Assembly: GCA_964579295.1 (NCBI GenBank) | Contig: CAZOGK010000015.1 | Location: forward strand, 1-64,000 | DNA: 64,000 nucleotides | Reading direction: 5' to 3' | Origin: JAAYYY01 sp964579295 | GTDB taxonomy: Bacteria; Chloroflexota; Anaerolineae; Promineifilales; Promineifilaceae | Shown here: positions 39,563-48,299 of the stretch, piece by piece | Layout: the number at the start of each line of letters is the position of its first letter | How positions within the stretch are numbered: position 1 is the stretch's first letter | Program-made: the position numbers and the translations under genes | The notes under the pieces: model-generated | Told to the model about the DNA's origin: nothing | The model's database searches: none | Seen by the model: the letters and a program-made list of their open reading frames with translations, nothing else

Positions 39563-41932
39563 ATGGCTGAAACACAACTTCGACCGGCGCAAGAAGCGAT
39601 TCTGGCCTATGAAGGCGGCATGATGGCGGTCAGCGCCGTACCCGGCAGCGGCAAGACCTTCACCCTTTCTGCCCTCGCCGCCCGGCTCATTGCCGGCGGA
39701 CGCATTGACGCCGCCGCCGGGCAGCAGATTCTCATCGTCACCTATCTCAATGCGAGCGTGGAGAGCTTCCGCGCCCGGATTCGCCAGCAGCTAGAGGAGG
39801 CCGGCTTGCCCCTGACCGGCTTCGACGTGCGCACGCTGCACAGCCTGGGGCTGGAGATCGTGCGCGCCACGCGCGGCGGCGAGATTGCCGACGAGATTGT
39901 GGTCGTGGACGAGGCGCAGTCGCTGGCCTATCTGGCGCAGGCGGTCACGAGCTGGATTGACGCCTATCCCGAAGCCTGGCGCGCCTTCCTGCCGGACGAT
40001 GCGAGCGTGGCGCTGCGCGGCCGCTGGCGCGAGATCACGGAGCGCACGGCGCAGATCTATATCCGCACGGCGAAGAACGAGCGCTACCAGCCAGCGGCGA
40101 TCCAGAAGCGGCTGGAGGAGCGCAGCGGCGCGCTGCCCGATCTGGCAACGATGGAAGACCAGTCGGCGCCGGGCGTGGCAGCCGGCGACGCCGACCTGGC
40201 GCTGCTGTGGATGCTGAACGGGATTTATGGCCGCTACCAGGCGATTCTGGCGCGGCAAGGGGCGCTCGACTTTGACGACCTGATCTGGGAAGCGGTACGC
40301 CTGCTGGAGACAGAGGCGGGGCTGGCCGGGGCGCTGCGGCAGCGTTGGCCGTTCATCCTGGAAGATGAGGCCCAGGATAGCGTGCCGCTGCAGGAGGCGC
40401 TGCTGGGCGCGCTGGCGGGCGAGAAGGGCAACTGGGTCAGGGTCGGCGACCCGAACCAGGCGATTACCAGCACCTTCACGGCGGCCCACCCGCGCTACTT
40501 CAACGCCTTTCTCGACAGGCCGGGCGTGGCCGTGCGCCCTCTGCCCAACTCCGGGCGCTCGGCGCCGCGCATTATGGCGGCGGCCAACGAGCTGTTGCAG
40601 TGGGCCATCTCGAGCCACCCGGCGCCGGAAGTACGGGAAAGCGCCTTCCGCGCCCAGCGCATCGAGCCGACGCCGCCGGGCGACGCCCAGACGAACCCCC
40701 CCGATTTCGACAACAACATTCGTATCAAGGTGTACGAGCAGCGCGAGGAGCAGGAGCTGCCGGCGGTGGCGGAGCTGGCGCTGCGCTACGTGCGGGCGCA
40801 CCCGGAGCAGAGCGCGGCCATTCTGGTCCCGACCAACCGGGTGGGCTACGCGATGGCCGAAGCACTGGATCGGCTGGACGCCCCCTACGACAACATGCTG
40901 CGCGGCGGCCTGCGCGAGCGGGAGATTGCCTCGGCCCTCTATGGCCTGATCGGGCTGCTGGCCGACCCGCTGGATACGCGTGCGCTGCTGCAGGCGCACG
41001 AGGCGCTGGTCGAGCTGGGCCACCCGGCAGCGGGCGACTTCGCTCTGGAAAGCGAGCCGGGCCTGCCCTCGCCGGAGCTGAGCCGGGTGCAGGCGCTGCT
41101 GCGCAGCACGCACCAGCCGGAGCGGCTGCTCTTTCCTCTGGCGCCTGACGACGTCGCCGCCGCGCTGCCGGCCGGAGTCGCCGGCGATGAGGAGCTGGCG
41201 CAGCTGCAGCCGTTCCTGGCGCTGCTGCGCCGTATCTTCGCGCTGCGGCTACTGCCCATAGACGACCTGACGCTGGCGCTGGGCGACGAGCTGTTTGCCG
41301 GCGACCATCGCGCCGGCGGTGACGAGCGCCTCCACGAGTTCGATCTGGCCGTCGCCTACCAGATCGCCAACCTGATGCGCGGCTGGCGTGACCTGGAGCC
41401 GGAGTGGCGGCTGCCGGAGCTGGCGGCGCAGCTGGCCGAGGTGGCGGCCGGACGGCGCTTGCTGCCGGGCAGCGGCGCGGACGACGCGGGCTATGAACCG
41501 CGGCCGGGGCGCATCTCGCTGGCGACACAGCACGGGGCCAAGGGCTACGAGTGGGACGCCGTCTTCCTGGTGGGCATCGACGGCTTGTGGATTCCCGGCA
41601 GCCTGGACGCGCCCTTCCTCGGAGTTCATGAGTTCCTGGGGAGCGACCCGACGGCGGAAGCGGCGGCGCAGCTACGCTACCTGATGGAAGGGGACGCCGG
41701 GCTCCATCCGGGCCGCTCGGCCACCGAGTCGGCGCACATCGAGGTGATCAGCGAGCGGCTACGACTGCTGTACGTGGGCATCACGCGGGCACGGCGCTAC
41801 CTGCATATCAGCCGTAGCCGGCGCGTGCGCCGCTACCGGCGCGAGGAGCGAACGGAAGCGGCGGAAGCGGTTGGCGTGCTCTACCGCTTTCTGCAGGAGA
41901 GCGGCCAGGCCGGGAACGGCGGCGGGCGTTAA
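39563..41932 (+). CDS. UvrD/Rep-type (SF1) DNA helicase
   Basis: The start ATG 39563 lies after GGAAAAGG. A longer frame to 39182 is rejected because it runs into the promoter and opposing gene. The 789-residue protein has SF1A motifs in order: Q-motif region LRPAQEAILAYEGG, motif I SAVPGSGKTFTLS, Ia LIVTYLNASVESFRARI, II FILEDEAQD, III RVGDPNQAITSTF, V ISLATQHGAKGYEWDAVFLV and VI RLLYVGITRARRYLHIS. It unwinds DNA 3'-5' in repair or recombination. It is slightly longer than PcrA, with a less conserved middle. The 3' end is 42 bases from the ATPase gene, which has its own promoter. Confidence 0.92.
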   Translation: MAETQLRPAQEAILAYEGGMMAVSAVPGSGKTFTLSALAARLIAGGRIDAAAGQQILIVTYLNASVESFRARIRQQLEEAGLPLTGFDVRTLHSLGLEIVRATRGGEIADEIVVVDEAQSLAYLAQAVTSWIDAYPEAWRAFLPDDASVALRGRWREITERTAQIYIRTAKNERYQPAAIQKRLEERSGALPDLATMEDQSAPGVAAGDADLALLWMLNGIYGRYQAILARQGALDFDDLIWEAVRLLETEAGLAGALRQRWPFILEDEAQDSVPLQEALLGALAGEKGNWVRVGDPNQAITSTFTAAHPRYFNAFLDRPGVAVRPLPNSGRSAPRIMAAANELLQWAISSHPAPEVRESAFRAQRIEPTPPGDAQTNPPDFDNNIRIKVYEQREEQELPAVAELALRYVRAHPEQSAAILVPTNRVGYAMAEALDRLDAPYDNMLRGGLREREIASALYGLIGLLADPLDTRALLQAHEALVELGHPAAGDFALESEPGLPSPELSRVQALLRSTHQPERLLFPLAPDDVAAALPAGVAGDEELAQLQPFLALLRRIFALRLLPIDDLTLALGDELFAGDHRAGGDERLHEFDLAVAYQIANLMRGWRDLEPEWRLPELAAQLAEVAAGRRLLPGSGADDAGYEPRPGRISLATQHGAKGYEWDAVFLVGIDGLWIPGSLDAPFLGVHEFLGSDPTAEAAAQLRYLMEGDAGLHPGRSATESAHIEVISERLRLLYVGITRARRYLHISRSRRVRRYRREERTEAAEAVGVLYRFLQESGQAGNGGGR

Positions 41933-41962
41933 GGCGCGTTGTGCCCGAGCAACGTTACGGTT

Positions 41963-41968
41963 TACAAT
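41963..41968 (+). promoter_or_regulatory. -10 box, leaderless start of the ATPase/winged-helix gene
   Basis: TACAAT at 41963-41968 is six bases before ATG 41975. TTGTGC at 41939-41944 is an 18-bp-spaced -35 candidate. The box lies just after the helicase stop. Confidence 0.55.
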
Positions 41969-41974
41969 ACCGCT

Positions 41975-43297
41975 ATGCCGGTCATGAGTGTCGATAACCC
42001 GTTTTTTCACCGGGGCGCTATCCGCCGCGCTGAAGAGTTCTATGGGCGCGCCGCCGAGATCGATCAGATATTGGGGCTGCTGCGCAATGGGCAGAGCGTG
42101 TCGCTGATCGGGCCGCGGCGCATTGGCAAGAGCTCGCTGCTGCTGCACCTGGCCCGGCCGGAAACGCGCGCCGGCCACCAGGTTGACTTTCCACGCACCC
42201 TGTTCCTGCTGGTCGATTGCCAGGAGCTGGGCGGCTCGCCGCCGGAAGAGGTATACGAGGCGCTGCTGACGGAGCTGCTGGAGCGAGCCAGGCAGGCCGG
42301 CTGCGAGGTCGAGGAGGTGGAGCGCTTTGGCACCTACCGCTCGCTGGATCGCGTCCTGGCGCAGCTCAGCCAGCGCGAGGTCAGTGTCGTCGTCCTGCTA
42401 GACGAGTTCGAGCTGCTGGCGGCCAATGCGCACCTGACGCCCTACTTTTTCGCCCGGCTGCGCGGGCTGACGACGAAGTATGGCCTGGCCTACCTGACGG
42501 CGAGCCAGCGCCCGCTCTTCGACATCACCGCCGACGAGGAGATTCTCAGCTCGCCCTTCTTTAACATTTTCGTGACGCTGCCGCTGGGCCTATACAGCGA
42601 AAAGGAAGCGCGCGGGCTGCTGCTGGCCCGGCTGGCAGGCACCGGCGTCACGTTTCCGCCGGAGCTGCACGACCATCTTCTGGCTCTCGCCGGCTACCAC
42701 CCGTTCTTCCTGCACATTGCCGGTTATCATGCCTTTCAGGCGGTCTTGCAGGGCAAAGGGCTGGAGGGCGAGGAGGCGCTGACGTCACTCGACGCGCCCA
42801 TCGAGGTCGAGGCCGATTCGCACCTGAGCTACCTGTGGCAGAACCTCACGGTCGAGGAGCAATATGCGCTGGCGACGCTGGCGGGGGCGGTGGATCACCT
42901 GCGCTTGCTGGAGCAGCAGTGCCTGATCCGGGCGGTGGACGGCGGCTACGGCTACACCAGCAGGATCCTGCGGCGCTTCGTGCGCCGCCAGCAGGTGCCA
43001 GGCGTCATTCAGGCTGGGCCGTTTGTGATTGACGAGCACCGCCACAGCGTGCGCGCCGCCGGGCAGGAGCTGGCCCTGACCACTTCCCAGTTTGACCTGT
43101 TTGCCCGGCTGACGCGCGATGCCGGGCAGGTCGTACACAGCGACGAGCTGGAAGCGGCCGTCTGGGGTGAAGTGCTGGTGGACGACCCCGACCGGCTGAA
43201 GACGTTAATCAAACGGCTGCGGCGGGCCATTGAGCCCTACGACAGCTGGATTGTCAGCGAGCGCGGCGTGGGTTATACGCTGCGCCCGCCCGAATGA
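41975..43297 (+). CDS. AAA/STAND-type ATPase with C-terminal winged-helix DNA-binding domain
   Basis: From the leaderless ATG 41975 the protein has 440 residues. It opens DNPFFHRGAIRRAEEFYGR, the AAA_16-type entry motif, then Walker A SLIGPRRIGKSSLLLHLA (about 42-55) and Walker B SVVVLLDEFELLAAN (about 138-150). A helical part (about 225-340) follows. The last 95 residues form a winged helix of the OmpR type (ALTTSQFDLFARLTRDAGQ, DRLKTLIKRLRRAIE, VSERGVGYTL). Having the DNA-binding domain at the C-terminus of a single ATPase is unusual for regulators. It is 49 bases upstream of the propeller-ATPase gene, whose ATPase domain is related, so the two probably work together. Confidence 0.85.
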   Translation: MPVMSVDNPFFHRGAIRRAEEFYGRAAEIDQILGLLRNGQSVSLIGPRRIGKSSLLLHLARPETRAGHQVDFPRTLFLLVDCQELGGSPPEEVYEALLTELLERARQAGCEVEEVERFGTYRSLDRVLAQLSQREVSVVVLLDEFELLAANAHLTPYFFARLRGLTTKYGLAYLTASQRPLFDITADEEILSSPFFNIFVTLPLGLYSEKEARGLLLARLAGTGVTFPPELHDHLLALAGYHPFFLHIAGYHAFQAVLQGKGLEGEEALTSLDAPIEVEADSHLSYLWQNLTVEEQYALATLAGAVDHLRLLEQQCLIRAVDGGYGYTSRILRRFVRRQQVPGVIQAGPFVIDEHRHSVRAAGQELALTTSQFDLFARLTRDAGQVVHSDELEAAVWGEVLVDDPDRLKTLIKRLRRAIEPYDSWIVSERGVGYTLRPPE

Positions 43298-43346
43298 CCG
43301 GCAACGCGGCCATGTCAGTGGCGGCGGCCGGTTAACTGACCTTACC

Positions 43347-46300
43347 ATGACGCCAGGAAGGAGATTAAGGGGACGTTGGTCGCCGGCGGGGCGGCCGTTC
43401 TGGCTGCTGCTGGCGGCAGCGGCGCTGCTGGCCGCCGCCGCGCTGCTGTCAACCAGGGCGCGGCCCCTTGCCGCACAAGTCCAGACCGACGGCGCCAGCC
43501 AGCCCTCCGCTTACTGGCGTTACGATGCGCCCGGCCCGCTCCATCTCGTAATGACCGCCGACCTGAACGGCAACGGGATGGACGATTTCGTGGTGACGAC
43601 CGAAGAGGGGCAGCTCATCGTCGTGGGCGCCGATGGGCGGGACCGGTGGAGCTACGAGACGCGCAACCGGGCGCCGATCCGCCAGGTGACAACTCTGCAA
43701 AGCAGCGAGGGTGAGGGCGCCAGCCGCGTGCGGAGCGTGCTGCTGGCGACGGATAACACCCTCGTGCTCCTCGACCACAATGGGCAGGTGATCTGGCAGA
43801 AAGCGATCGAGGGCTCTGGCGCCGCTCCTGACGCGCTGCAGGGATACGATGCCGATGGCGATGGGAGCGATGGCTTTCTGCTGGCGCTGTCCAGCGGCGT
43901 GCTGCGCCTTTACGACAGCGCCGGGGAGCGGGTCTGGCAGTTCCCGGAGATACCGCCCACGAGTGATGCGCCACAGCCGCGCCTGGCTGTGGCCGACGTC
44001 GACGGCGATGGGCGGGAAGAGATCGTCTATACCTATTTTGCGGAATATACGCGCCTGTCGCTGCTGCGGAGTAACCGGCAGGTGATCATGGCCCGCTCGC
44101 TGAGCGGGCAGGTCACGGCGCTGGCGACGCCTCGCCTGGGGCCGGAGGGCGCGCCGGTTATCGCCGCTGCCAAGAGCTTCCGCGACCGGCATGAGCTTCT
44201 CGTCTACAACCCGGCGGGCGAGGTTCTCTGGCTGCGCACACCCAACAGGCCGGTGACCAACCTGGTGAGCGCGCGCATGCCCCAGGGCGAAGCGCTGCTG
44301 GTGGGCACGAGCGTGGGTACGGTGATGGCCTACGATGCGGCCGGAACTCGTCTCTGGCGCTTCCAGCCCGAGACACCGGCGCGGGCGGTCGTTGGCCTGG
44401 CCGCCAATCCGCAACTGGCAGCGGAGAACCAGCCGGCGGTGGTGCTGACGCTGGCGCCGCTGGAGACGCGCAGCGGCGCCTCGGTAGACGTGCTCCTGCT
44501 GGACAATAGCGGGCAGCGGCTGTTTTCGCTGCCGTCGACATCGGGGGGGCAAAGCCGGCTGGTGGACAGCAACGGCGACGGCGCCAGCGAGCTGCTGCTG
44601 GCAAGCTTCGGCACGCTCTCGCTGACCGACCCGGGGACGGGCGCGCGCAAGAATGCGCCGGCGGCCAACTGGCCCTACCGCGTCTCCCAGCCGCAGTCGA
44701 TGCTCGTCGCCGATCTGGACGAAGATGGTCAAGATGAGCTGCTGGTGGGCGCGGAAGGCCTGATCCACCTGATCGAGAGCGGCGACGCACGCACGCGAGG
44801 CCAGCTGCCGCTGGGCGGCGTGATTGCCGAGCTGGCGCTGGCGCGCAATGAGCAGGGTACGCCCTTTATCGTCGCCGCCAACGTCAACCCACCCGACCCC
44901 GACTCCGGCGAGCCGACGCAGGAGACATGGATTGAGCTGTGGCAGGCCAGCGGGCGCATTGCGTGGACAGAGCCGCAGCGCGTTGCCGGGATGGTGGCGG
45001 CGCTGAAAGTTGGAGATCTGACCGGAGACGGCGGCGAGGAGATTATTGCCGGCAGCGACCGGGGGCAGCTGCTCACCTACGACCTGGAGGGAACACTGCT
45101 CTGGGAACGGCAGTTTGGCAGCGGCATTCGCCATCTCGTCGTCGTGGACCGTGACGAGGACGGCCGCAGCGAACTGGTGGTGGTCACCGGCAGCAACGAG
45201 CTCTTTCTGGTCTGGAGCGACGGGCGCGCCGAGGTGCTGACCTACTACAACCTCAACGACATCGACTATGTATATCCGTTTCCCTACCAGGAGAGCGACG
45301 CGGCGCAGGGCCGCTCACTGCTGCTGGCGACACACGACGGCGTTCTGCGCGGCATCAACTGGGAAGGGGTCGAAGTCTGGCAGCAGACAATGGGGCCCGG
45401 CCCGCTGACAGCCTTGGAGCTGGCCGACGAAGCCCTGTTGGTGGGGACCGCCGACGACCGGCTGCACTATTTCAGCCTGCGCGAAGATGACGTCGTCTGG
45501 TCATTGGATGAAGTGGGCGGGCTACGCGATGTCTATTGGGGCGATCTGGACGGCGGCGGCGGGCGCGACATTGCCGTGGGCAATGCTGCCGGCAACGTGC
45601 TCCTGCTGACCAGCGACCAGCGCCGCTGGGACCAGCTCGCGCTGGGCAGCAGCATCTTCCAGCTAGACGGCGTGCGGCTGATAGGGGGCGAGCATCCACG
45701 GCTGGTGACGCTGACACAAAATGGCGTAGTGCAGCTATTCGAAGCCAAGCCAAACCGGCCGCCGCTGCTGGTCGAGCCGGAGATTGACGCGGGGCCGGGC
45801 CAATATGTCTTCCGCGTGGCGCTGATCGAAGAAGAAGTGGACGAGGTGGTCATTACGTTGGAGACGTGGGATGAAGCTGCGCAAAGCTGGCAGCCACAGC
45901 GTGAACACCGCGCCGAGGGCAGCGACAATATCTCGTTTGTCTTCACGCCGGCCGGCAGCGGCCCTGTCCACTACCGCTACCGCTACGACGACGGCACGAA
46001 CCAGGGCATGGTCACGCCGCCGCCGGGCCCGCCGCCGGTGCCGATGGCGGCTATACCGCCGCAGCTGGCAGCGCCGGCCATTGTCACGGTGCTGCTCTTC
46101 AGCGGCGTCCTGCTGCTGCGCCAGGCCATCTCCATCCCGGCGCGTACGGCCCGCTTTTACCGGCGCGTCCGGCAGCAGCCGGCGAACACGCTGGAGCTGC
46201 TGGACGGCCAGTACGCGCGCAACGGCGGCTCGCCCGACTTCCTGCTGACGCTGGCCAACCGGGCGCGCGGCGATAACAATGCGCCGCTGGCTAACCTGGC

Positions 46301-48284
46301 TAACGGGCTCTTCCTGCTGGCGGCGCGTCCCGACGCGGCGCTGCCGATTATTACCGGCGCGCTGGCGGAAGCGGAAGAGGCATCGGTTCCCTGGCGCCAG
46401 CTCGACGTATGGCGCGCTACCTATGAGATGGGCCAGGCGCTGCTGGAAGCGCCGACCATTACTGAACTGGGGCTGCTGCGGCCGGCGCTGCAGCAGCTGG
46501 CGCAGCTGCGGGTGGGGCAGCCAGCAGCCGGGCTGGAGATGCTGCTGCGCGTGTTGAGCAGCCTGCGCGACAGCGAGCGCGTTGAGCTGACGGAAGACCG
46601 GCTGGTATATCTGCACGAGGCGACCATCCTGCTGCAGCAGATCGCCGAGCGGGAGGGAGAGCGGCCGCTGACCGTGGAGAATCACCTGGTCGATACAGTG
46701 GTCGAGCGCTGTCTGGGCCTGGTGCGGGCCGAGATGGAAGTGCTGCGCGGGCAGGCGCAGCTCCTGATTACGCTGAAGACCAAGCGCGTGGTGGCGCAGG
46801 ACGGGCAGGCGCTGATCGCCCTGCAGATTGATAATCAGGGGCGGTCGGCGGCGGAGAACGTGATCGTGACGCTTGACGAGGAGCCGGCCTACGGGGTGGC
46901 AAGCTCCCCCCAGACGATCCCGGTGCTGTCGCCGGGCCGCAGCCATGAGGTCGATTTCCGGCTGGCGCCTGCCGTGGAGGATCGTTTCCGCGTGGCCTTC
47001 AGCGTCCGCTACGACGACCGTATCCGCCAGGGGCGGCGGCTGGCCTTTGCCGACATGGTGCATCTGCTGCCGCCGGTGCGCGACTTCAAGCCGATTCCCA
47101 ACCCGTACACGCCGGGCACGCCGCTGCGCGGCAATAGCCCCCTCTTCTACGGCCGCGAAGGGCTGTTTGAGTTTATTGCCCAGAATGTGGACCGCATTGC
47201 CGGGCGCAACGTGCTCATTCTTGTCGGGCAGCGGCGCACGGGTAAGACCTCGGCGCTGCTGCGCCTGGACCAGCAGCTGCCCGAACATATCGTGCCGGTC
47301 TACATCGACTGCCAGTCGCTGGGCGTGCTGCCCGGCATGGCGGCGCTGCTGCACGACATCGCCTGGCTCATCGCCGATACGCTGCAGGCGCGCGGCCACG
47401 AGATCGGCGTGCCACCGCCCGACGCCTGGCGCGACGACCCGGCCGGCCTATTCCAACGGCAGTTTGTGCCGGCGGCGCGGGCGCTGCTACCGGCCGGGGC
47501 GACGCTGCTGCTCGTCTTTGACGAGTTTGAAGTCTTTGAAAGTCTGGTGGCCGATGAGATCCTGCCGCCGACGTTCTTCACCTTCATGCGCCACCTGATG
47601 CAGCACACCGATGGGCTGGGCTTCGTCTTCGTCGGCTCCGGCCGGCTGGAGGAGATGGGCAGCGATTACTGGTCGGTGCTCTTTAATATCGCCCTCTACC
47701 AGCAGATCGGATTCCTCTCCTATGAGGCGGCTATGCGCCTGATCTGCGAGCCAGTGGCGCCGCACATTGTCTACGACGATCTGGCCCTAGAAAAGATCTG
47801 GCGCGTGACGGCAGGCCAGCCTTACTTCCTGCAGCTTGTCTGCTACACGCTAGTGAAACGGGCCAACCAGGAAGGAACCGGCTACGTGACCATCAGCGAC
47901 GTGAATGCGGCGCTGGACGAGATGCTGCGGTTGGGCGAGGTGCATTTCGCCTATCTGTGGCAGCGCTCGTCGCGCATCGAGCGGGCGCTGCTGGCCGCCG
48001 TGGCGCATCTGATGGACCGCGAGATCCCGTTCCATCCCTCGGACCTCACGCACTATCTGGAACAGTATGGCTTCCGCTTTGAGCCGGGCGAGGTGACGGC
48101 CGGGCTGACGCGCCTGGTGGAGCGCGAGATCATGCGCGAGATACCGGTCGAGGGGACGGCCCTGTATGAGCTAAAGATCGGGCTCGTGGGCCTATGGGCA
48201 GCGCAAAACAAGAGCCTGACGCGCCTTTACGAAAGCGGCAACGGGGCCGGCGAAGGGCAGCGGGCGAGGCGAGAGAAGGCCTGA
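43347..48284 (+). CDS. Giant membrane protein: extracellular beta-propeller, transmembrane helix, cytoplasmic ATPase
   Basis: ATG 43347 opens a 1645-residue protein. An upstream frame to 43230 is rejected because it overlaps the preceding gene. Residues 17-36 are a signal-anchor helix. Residues about 55-820 carry FG-GAP/VCBS and PQQ-like propeller repeats (TADLNGNGMDDFVVTT, DADGDGSDGFLLAL, VADVDGDGREEIVY, VADLDEDGQDELLVG). An Ig-like sandwich comes before a second helix (about 902-927). The cytoplasmic part has a helical region (about 930-1150), a CARDB-like sandwich (about 1165-1245), and an AAA ATPase with NSPLFYGREGLFEF, Walker A LVGQRRTGKTSALLR (about 1293) and Walker B LLLVFDEFEVFE (about 1390). 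It probably couples an outside signal or ligand to a nucleotide switch inside. Confidence 0.85.
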   Translation: MTPGRRLRGRWSPAGRPFWLLLAAAALLAAAALLSTRARPLAAQVQTDGASQPSAYWRYDAPGPLHLVMTADLNGNGMDDFVVTTEEGQLIVVGADGRDRWSYETRNRAPIRQVTTLQSSEGEGASRVRSVLLATDNTLVLLDHNGQVIWQKAIEGSGAAPDALQGYDADGDGSDGFLLALSSGVLRLYDSAGERVWQFPEIPPTSDAPQPRLAVADVDGDGREEIVYTYFAEYTRLSLLRSNRQVIMARSLSGQVTALATPRLGPEGAPVIAAAKSFRDRHELLVYNPAGEVLWLRTPNRPVTNLVSARMPQGEALLVGTSVGTVMAYDAAGTRLWRFQPETPARAVVGLAANPQLAAENQPAVVLTLAPLETRSGASVDVLLLDNSGQRLFSLPSTSGGQSRLVDSNGDGASELLLASFGTLSLTDPGTGARKNAPAANWPYRVSQPQSMLVADLDEDGQDELLVGAEGLIHLIESGDARTRGQLPLGGVIAELALARNEQGTPFIVAANVNPPDPDSGEPTQETWIELWQASGRIAWTEPQRVAGMVAALKVGDLTGDGGEEIIAGSDRGQLLTYDLEGTLLWERQFGSGIRHLVVVDRDEDGRSELVVVTGSNELFLVWSDGRAEVLTYYNLNDIDYVYPFPYQESDAAQGRSLLLATHDGVLRGINWEGVEVWQQTMGPGPLTALELADEALLVGTADDRLHYFSLREDDVVWSLDEVGGLRDVYWGDLDGGGGRDIAVGNAAGNVLLLTSDQRRWDQLALGSSIFQLDGVRLIGGEHPRLVTLTQNGVVQLFEAKPNRPPLLVEPEIDAGPGQYVFRVALIEEEVDEVVITLETWDEAAQSWQPQREHRAEGSDNISFVFTPAGSGPVHYRYRYDDGTNQGMVTPPPGPPPVPMAAIPPQLAAPAIVTVLLFSGVLLLRQAISIPARTARFYRRVRQQPANTLELLDGQYARNGGSPDFLLTLANRARGDNNAPLANLANGLFLLAARPDAALPIITGALAEAEEASVPWRQLDVWRATYEMGQALLEAPTITELGLLRPALQQLAQLRVGQPAAGLEMLLRVLSSLRDSERVELTEDRLVYLHEATILLQQIAEREGERPLTVENHLVDTVVERCLGLVRAEMEVLRGQAQLLITLKTKRVVAQDGQALIALQIDNQGRSAAENVIVTLDEEPAYGVASSPQTIPVLSPGRSHEVDFRLAPAVEDRFRVAFSVRYDDRIRQGRRLAFADMVHLLPPVRDFKPIPNPYTPGTPLRGNSPLFYGREGLFEFIAQNVDRIAGRNVLILVGQRRTGKTSALLRLDQQLPEHIVPVYIDCQSLGVLPGMAALLHDIAWLIADTLQARGHEIGVPPPDAWRDDPAGLFQRQFVPAARALLPAGATLLLVFDEFEVFESLVADEILPPTFFTFMRHLMQHTDGLGFVFVGSGRLEEMGSDYWSVLFNIALYQQIGFLSYEAAMRLICEPVAPHIVYDDLALEKIWRVTAGQPYFLQLVCYTLVKRANQEGTGYVTISDVNAALDEMLRLGEVHFAYLWQRSSRIERALLAAVAHLMDREIPFHPSDLTHYLEQYGFRFEPGEVTAGLTRLVEREIMREIPVEGTALYELKIGLVGLWAAQNKSLTRLYESGNGAGEGQRARREKA

Positions 48285-48299
48285 GAGCAGCGCCGAGGG

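Noticed and set aside
45735..47399. 554-codon minus-strand frame within the propeller-ATPase gene
   Set aside because: The plus strand has continuous motifs (transmembrane helix, Walker A and B) over the same bases. The antisense reading is Arg/Gln/His-rich without structure.
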